In this document: positions 59,232-64,000 of the stretch, piece by piece | Numbering within the stretch: the stretch's first letter is position 1 | Layout: each line of letters opens with the position of its first letter | NCBI GenBank assembly: GCA_000310025.1 | Contig: FN649744.1 | Coordinates: 1,505,113 to 1,569,112 of the forward strand | DNA from: Ectocarpus siliculosus | Lineage: Eukaryota > Sar > Phaeophyceae > Ectocarpales > Ectocarpaceae | DNA length: 64,000 nucleotides | Direction: 5' to 3' | Translations under genes and position numbers: made by a program | The notes under the pieces: generated by a model | Told to the model about the DNA's origin: nothing | The model's database searches: none | What the model saw: the letters and a program-made list of their open reading frames with translations, nothing else

Positions 59232-62200
59232 ATGTATCGAAACACCAGACTCCCGCAGATGCTGTCCCAATCGCACAAGAGGGCGTTCAACACGTTTCAC
59301 CATCATGTGGTACACCACACATGTAAGCCGGACTTGGCTATCCCGCTAACGCGCTCGGCCCTAACCTCCCGTCTCGTTGGATATAACGCCTATGCCATCT
59401 CTGCCTCCCGATCGATGGACACACACAACCTGGTTCCTGTTGCTGCTAGCCCGATGAGCGCGACACCGCCGCCACCGCCACCGGCCGCAGCAGCAGTAAC
59501 ACGGGCAGCCAAACCCGACGTGGCTGATGCGACCGTGGCGGGGTCGGAACGACCTCATCTCCCGCCCCCGGCGCTGGCAGCAGACGCCACTACGGCAGCA
59601 GCTCCCGGTGTCGACACGAAGGTTGACGATAAGGGTTTGCCGGCACACCTTGTGGTCCTCGGTGAGACATGCAGTGACTCGATGTTTGTCCATTTTACGT
59701 ACTGCAAATGCCGCCACCATCGCGTTGTTGTGAGGGTCGGTCGAGATCAACATCGCTCCGGCGGTGGTCAACGTGTGTGTGTTCATTCAAGTGGTGTTTT
59801 TTCACCCCCCGCCTCCCCCACGCGCGCGCCTGGTAGTACCCAAGTTCTGTCTGACAAGCCATCCTCGTATGCAGGCCATGGCAATCTGCAGGACTAGGGC
59901 GGACGCCTATCGGACGCAAAAGTTGAAGTTTGTTCCTCGAACATACCAAGATTTATCCTCGAGCGTACCAAGTGTTAGCTCGAACGCCACGCCACGCCCA
60001 CCTTCCCGCCGGCAACCCCGCCCCAACAAACAACTCCCCCCCAAAAAAAACAATATCTCCTTGCGCTGCCTCGCATGTACGTAGCCCACGGACTGTCCGG
60101 TACACCCGAGGACCTAACCTATCTCAAGCAGAGCTTGGAACGGGAGGGCGGCTCCGAGATTCTGGTGCACTCGGCGAGGCGGAACGAGGGGAAGACCAAG
60201 GATGGCGTCGTCGAGGGGGGTTCGCGCTTGGCGGAGGAGGTCCGTCGGTTTGCGGAAACGACGACTGACTGTGTTTCTTTGATTGTAGGAGCGCTTGGTG
60301 CTGCTGTGTGTATTCGTTTTGCCTCTGGTTGGAAACGGTTCTTGATCGGGGTGGGCGGCAAGAGTGCTTCCGGTGTTCGTGACGAAGACCTCGAACAAGT
60401 TTCAGAATATGATAGGCAGGATGCGCTTGAAGTTCGAGTGTGTGGGTTCAACGTGTAGCAGCGCGTTAATGACGAAACAGACCAAGGAGGCGCAGCACAG
60501 ATTGTCGGCGGCGCCTGCGGCACGACATACGGCAGATTTTCGATTCAGTTCGATTCGCATTTGCATTTTATTCCTCATGCCCACCCCCTTTCCCCCGACC
60601 GCCCCGCAGATCCTCGAAGTGGTGCAATCCACGCCGTCCCTCTCCCGCATTAGCCTGGTGGGAAACAGCCTGGGGGGGCTGTACGTGCGGTACGCGGCGA
60701 AGCTCCTCTACCGCGATGAGACCACCGGCGGCGACGGTGGCACCGGGGCGACGGTAGCCGGCTTGTCGCCATCGGTCTTCATGACGATCGCCACGCCGCA
60801 CCTGGGCGTGCGGAGGTTCACCTACGTCCCGTTGCCCTCTCCGCTGCACTCGCTCGCCGGCGTGTTTGTCGGGAAGACCGGCCACGACCTCTTCCTCAGC
60901 AGAAAGAAAGGAGGCAGCGGCGGCGGCGGCGGCGAGGCAGGGGGCGAGGCTGCCGCGACGGCGCCAGCGGCGGCGGCGAAGGACGGCCGGGAAAACTCCC
61001 TCCTCTACAACATGGCCACGACCAAGGACTTCCTGCGGCCGCTGAAGGCCTTCCGGTGGCGGCGAGCCTACGCGAACCGCCGCGGGGACTTCATGGTGCC
61101 GTACGGAACGGCGGCGTTCGTCGAGCCCGATGAAGGGGACGGCTCCGACGCATCCCCTTCAGGTCGAGACGGCGCCAAGACGGGGGAGGAGGAGGAGGAG
61201 GAGCAGGACGTGTCCGAAAGCGACGCCGTCGTCTCGAGAGGCGTGTCGTCGCCACCGGATGGCGCCGCGGCCGCCCTTGCTGACGGAACGGAGTCGTTTA
61301 CCTTCGCGGATCGCTTGCTGGGCGCGAAGAACGCGGCGATCGTGGGGGTATCCCGCGTTTCCGCAGCGGGGGCGGCGGCGGCGGCGGCGGCAGCAAGGAC
61401 CGACAGCGACTCAGGAGTGGGAGATAGGGCTGGCGCTGCTAAGAAGGAGGAGGCGCTCACGAGAAAGAGCATGGAGGAGGAGATGGCCGCCGGGCTGAAC
61501 TCGTGCGGGTGGGAGAAGGTGAGGCTATTGTTTGTAGGATTTCTCGCATGAATGCTGCTGAAAGGACAGGCAGGAATGGCGATGCGGCGGAGAGCTTTGG
61601 GTAGCATGATCCCAACCCCCACGGTACTTGCGTTAGCCGTTGTTTTGTGTCTCGGTACGATGTCACGAACTGACAAAGAAGGTATTTACTGCTTCTTGGG
61701 TTGCGAGGTGACGCAGGCTTACTAAGGTACACAGAACGCGCCCGCACTTAGGAACCTCTATTAATAGTTTCCGCCGAGGCTGGAGTTCTTAGTTCTGAGG
61801 GTAATGCTACGAATGGTCGCTATATAGGTTTTAGTGTGGGGGTTCTTAACCGAGCTCATCAACGGTGCTCAAGTTCTTAAATTTTGATATTTGTTTTAGT
61901 CTCAATTTTTTATTAGCTCCTGGGTTCTTGAGTGCGGGCGCCTTCTGCATTTGTCAGCGTGTGTATCTATGGGAATCCGATGGCGGGCGCGTGAGCCCTC
62001 GTATAGGTATTATCGATCACGCCTTCCACCCCACCGTTCGCTGCTGATGCAATGTCACGGGGGGCACGACGGGCAGGTGTCGGTGGATTTCGGCGGCGTC
62101 GCTCCCTTCTCCCACAACAAGATCTGCGCGCTGTCCAGGACAGCCATCACGACCGCCTTGTACGGGTCCGGAAGGTCGGTCGTCGACCACGCCGCCGCCT

Positions 62201-62265
62201 TCCTGGTGAAGCGCGACCGTGAGACTAACGACGATGACGACGACGATCGAGGCAACCCTTCCTGA
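59232..62265 (+). CDS. DUF676-type serine esterase/lipase, 560 aa
   Basis: This is an alpha/beta-hydrolase of the DUF676 group, relatives of which hydrolyse membrane lipids. Four exons join in frame: 59232-59661, 60085-60239, 60610-61518 and 62077-62265. Exon 1 is a long N-terminal region, first basic and His-rich then Pro/Ala-rich, and ends PAHLVVL. Exon 2 continues AHGLSGTPEDLTYLK (oxyanion strand) and TKDGVVEGGSRLAEE. Exon 3 has the nucleophile elbow SLVGNSLGGLYVRY with Ser at about 215, IATPHLGVRR, and the acid region ANRRGDFMVPYGTA. Exon 4 supplies the likely catalytic His in PFSHNKICALSR. About 125 residues of acidic and Ala-rich sequence separate the Asp and His parts, more than usual. 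The exon 2 donor is the weak GTCCGT. Two ATGs (59232 and 59262) are candidates; an organellar presequence is possible but unproven. Confidence 0.88.
61731..61948 (-). mobile_element. MITE copy 2 (218 bp) in the last esterase intron
   Basis: Starts ACAGAACGCGCCCGCACTTA and ends GTGCGGGCGCCTTCTGC. Read on the minus strand it aligns along its length with the element at 8903-9138 (shared AGAACCCAGGAG, AAGAACTTGAGCAC, GAGCTCGGTTAAGA, AAACCTATATA, CCAGCCTCG). It is slightly shorter, through indels. It lies within intron 61519-62076 and has no coding capacity. Confidence 0.8.
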
Positions 62266-62972
62266 CTTCTCCTACCCCCCCCCCCCGCCGGCGATGGAGG
62301 CAACCCTTCTTGACTTCCTCTCTTCCCCCACTTGAAAGGGCATTGGTTTCGCACGACGATGGTTGAGAACTGGCTGCCTTCCGGTGGTGATGTGGCAGTA
62401 TTGGCTTCTTTTGGTGGTGAACTCGTCAACGCCTATTAGTACGATATTGATGTTGACCGACAGCCAGTGAGCCCCCGGGTTCTGGTTCGGCGAAAAACTC
62501 GACAAGGAACTTTACTTCGTCGTATGTACAAGCGTAGTGTCCAAGTGAACTTTATGACGTCAAGAAACGATAGGCGGTTCTAAATATTTACTTCTTAGTG
62601 TCCGCTGACGAACCTAAGGCTTGGCTGAACTGTTGCTACGGCGCGGCTTCTTGACCTAAGGACAATTCTACAGTTTGTCCTTTTGCCCGACTTGTCGCCG
62701 CGACGCCTGACTTTCGTGGGCCTCAATTCTCCCCTATATGCTACCACACTGTATCGCGTGGTTGTCTGGATCATTTCATTTTCTCTTGGTTGCACACTTT
62801 TCGGAGTGCGGCTCGCCTGTGGCCACGGCAGGCGTCCGGGTCAGCTAGACGAGTACGGATGTCAAAAAGCATTAAGCACAGAGACCGGAATTTCAGCGTG
62901 GCCCATAGCATAACAGCCAACAAACAAGCGGAACAACCAGCTAAACAACCGAAGAAAACGAAACGCCAAGCG
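62266..62972. other. Tail-to-tail intergenic region, no supported gene
   Basis: Between the esterase stop and the oxidase stop. A C/G-rich run at 62273-62290 and a short duplicated GGCAACCCTTCyTGACTTC near 62253 and 62301 are the only notable items. Confidence 0.5.
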
Positions 62973-63109
62973 TTACGCGCAGAGGACCAAGCGGCCCGTC
63001 TGGGGGTCCCTCCGATGCGCCAGCACTTTTCCCGGGTTCATAAGGCCTCCGGGATCAAGCCCCCGCTTGATGACCCTCATCGTGTGCATGGCGCCGTCTC
63101 CATGCTCCT
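62973..63109 (-). CDS. FAD-linked 2-hydroxyacid oxidase/dehydrogenase, C-terminal exon (partial)
   Basis: A CCAG acceptor opens EHGDGAMHTMRVIKRGLDPGG, then LMNPGKVLAHRRDP and TAA. E-H-G-x-G and the terminal (I/V)K-x-x-LDP-x-x-(L/I)MNPGK(V/I) are the C-terminal signature of flavoproteins of the D-lactate dehydrogenase / glycolate oxidase / D-2-hydroxyglutarate dehydrogenase family, where the His is near the active site. The family is clear; the exact substrate cannot be judged from one exon. Upstream exons must lie at higher coordinates, most or all beyond the window edge. Confidence 0.8.
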
Positions 63110-64000
63110 CTGGTGACCGTTGTTGTTGTTATTGTTGTTGATAACGCCGTTGTCGTTGTGGTGGTTGTTATTGAGCGCAAGGTTTTCGTTGTTGAGTGGT
63201 CGAGCGAGGGGGCAAAGAGAACAGGCCGAGAGCGACATACGGGCGAATACGGTCGGGTGGACGGACGGGGGGGAGAGCGGGCAACGTTGGACGTCGATTC
63301 TTGCAAGACAAGGACCTAACGTCGAACGAATGAAATAAGACACGCCATGACGCTAAAAAAAACCGAAAAGGTACGCAATGGAGCTGTCTAGACACTTGAT
63401 CGACCGCACGCTCAACTGCAGACCCCCCCCAGTTCATAGCTGATAATGTCAACCTTTACGTGAGGTGAATTCCTTGCCTCAGAGCGGGATCCCCGAATGG
63501 GAAGGATACATCTATGGGGTGGGAGGGGAGAAAAGAGGTTATGTTCGGCCAAAAGCGGCTGACGACCGTATCCTGGTGAAACAACGCCACCCTATCATAG
63601 GTGCACGGAAATTCTTCTACAAATTTCCCAAGCTTGGTAGGGCTTGGATCTCTATCAGCCTAAATTCACTTTTTCTGTCCCTGTCATTTTCATTCGCATA
63701 GCCCACCCCTTGCCCGACAGGGTCTCAAATGATGATCTCGAGCTGCAGTGCAAATCTCGTGGCGCCTCAAGAATGGTTCGGTAGGGAATTGCAACCCATG
63801 ACCGGTAGGGAATTGCAACCCATGACGCCTCCCCGAGTTTGAGCAGTTACCACCTCCTGTGGCCGACACGACCCGGCCTTGACTGTTCCTTGCACGTTTC
63901 GCCATGGGAACGGCCGATTGAACAGCGAAAAGAAGGTCCTGCGTGCTGCGCGCCACAATCTTCCATTTTTGAATATCTGCGTTGTTTGTGGGTAATTTAT
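63110..64000. other. Probable intron of the FAD-linked oxidase; nothing else recognised
   Basis: Starts with a TTGTTGTTATTGTTGTTG run that, on the minus strand, precedes the acceptor of the last exon. I found no further oxidase motif on the minus strand and no plus-strand gene. Frames of up to 94 codons lack support. Confidence 0.4.
63779..63826. repeat. Perfect 24-base tandem duplication
   Basis: CGGTAGGGAATTGCAACCCA followed by TGAC occurs at 63779-63802 and is repeated immediately at 63803-63826 without change, indicating a recent slippage or duplication event. Confidence 0.95.

Noticed and set aside
61068-61676. A 202-codon minus-strand frame opposite the esterase
   Set aside because: The plus strand holds the clear GNSLGG, GDFMVP and SHNK motifs; the antisense frame is Ser/Ala-rich filler.

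Overview
The window is nuclear DNA of a stramenopile, most likely a brown alga (Ectocarpus-like). This is inferred from GC-rich short exons split by many introns of a few hundred bases, triplet and GA microsatellites, and a leucine-biosynthesis enzyme whose N-terminus looks like a heterokont plastid presequence (signal-like hydrophobic core followed by an ...A-Phe... site). There are no operons, CRISPR arrays or recognisable rRNA or tRNA genes. All gene models were spliced by eye, using open frame, splice-site dinucleotides, phase matching and family motifs; untranslated regions were not modelled.

Layout. (1) 823-4228, plus: 3' half of a mitochondrial pyruvate/branched-chain 2-oxoacid dehydrogenase kinase; its N-terminal half is missing or lies to the left. 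(2) 6289-13446, minus: complete 10-exon 3-isopropylmalate dehydrogenase (leuB type) with a plastid presequence. (3) 13920-16664, plus: unknown 599-residue protein with a PH-like C-terminal module. (4) 18154-20595, minus: mitochondrial ribosomal protein bL20. (5) 20993-26427, plus: unknown 773-residue protein with an Arg/Ser-rich segment, a coiled-coil part and a Gly-rich tail with FG motifs. (6) 26428-33268: gene-poor stretch with hairpin repeats and an inverted-repeat (foldback) structure of about 2.2 kb. (7) 33269-58198, minus: one giant gene of 36 exons that splices in frame to about 3,260 residues, with TPR-like, IQ, C2H2-finger and eight EF-hand units. (8) 59232-62265, plus: DUF676-type serine esterase. 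(9) 62973-63109, minus: last exon of an FAD-linked oxidase whose body lies beyond the right edge.

The eight genes alternate strictly in strand (+ - + - + - + -), giving three head-to-head pairs that share 0.4-1.0 kb of upstream DNA and four tail-to-tail pairs. Introns are strongly phase-0 biased (46 of 62 by my count). Two introns appear to use a GC donor instead of GT, each supported by restoration of a conserved protein motif. Small non-autonomous transposons are visible: a TA-flanked element in the kinase intron, and two copies of a 220-236 bp element near 9 kb and 61.8 kb.

The genes have unrelated housekeeping roles (mitochondrial metabolism control, plastid leucine synthesis, mitochondrial translation, lipid hydrolysis, 2-hydroxyacid oxidation). 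They do not form a pathway cluster. The best candidate for something undescribed is the giant IQ/EF-hand/zinc-finger gene.
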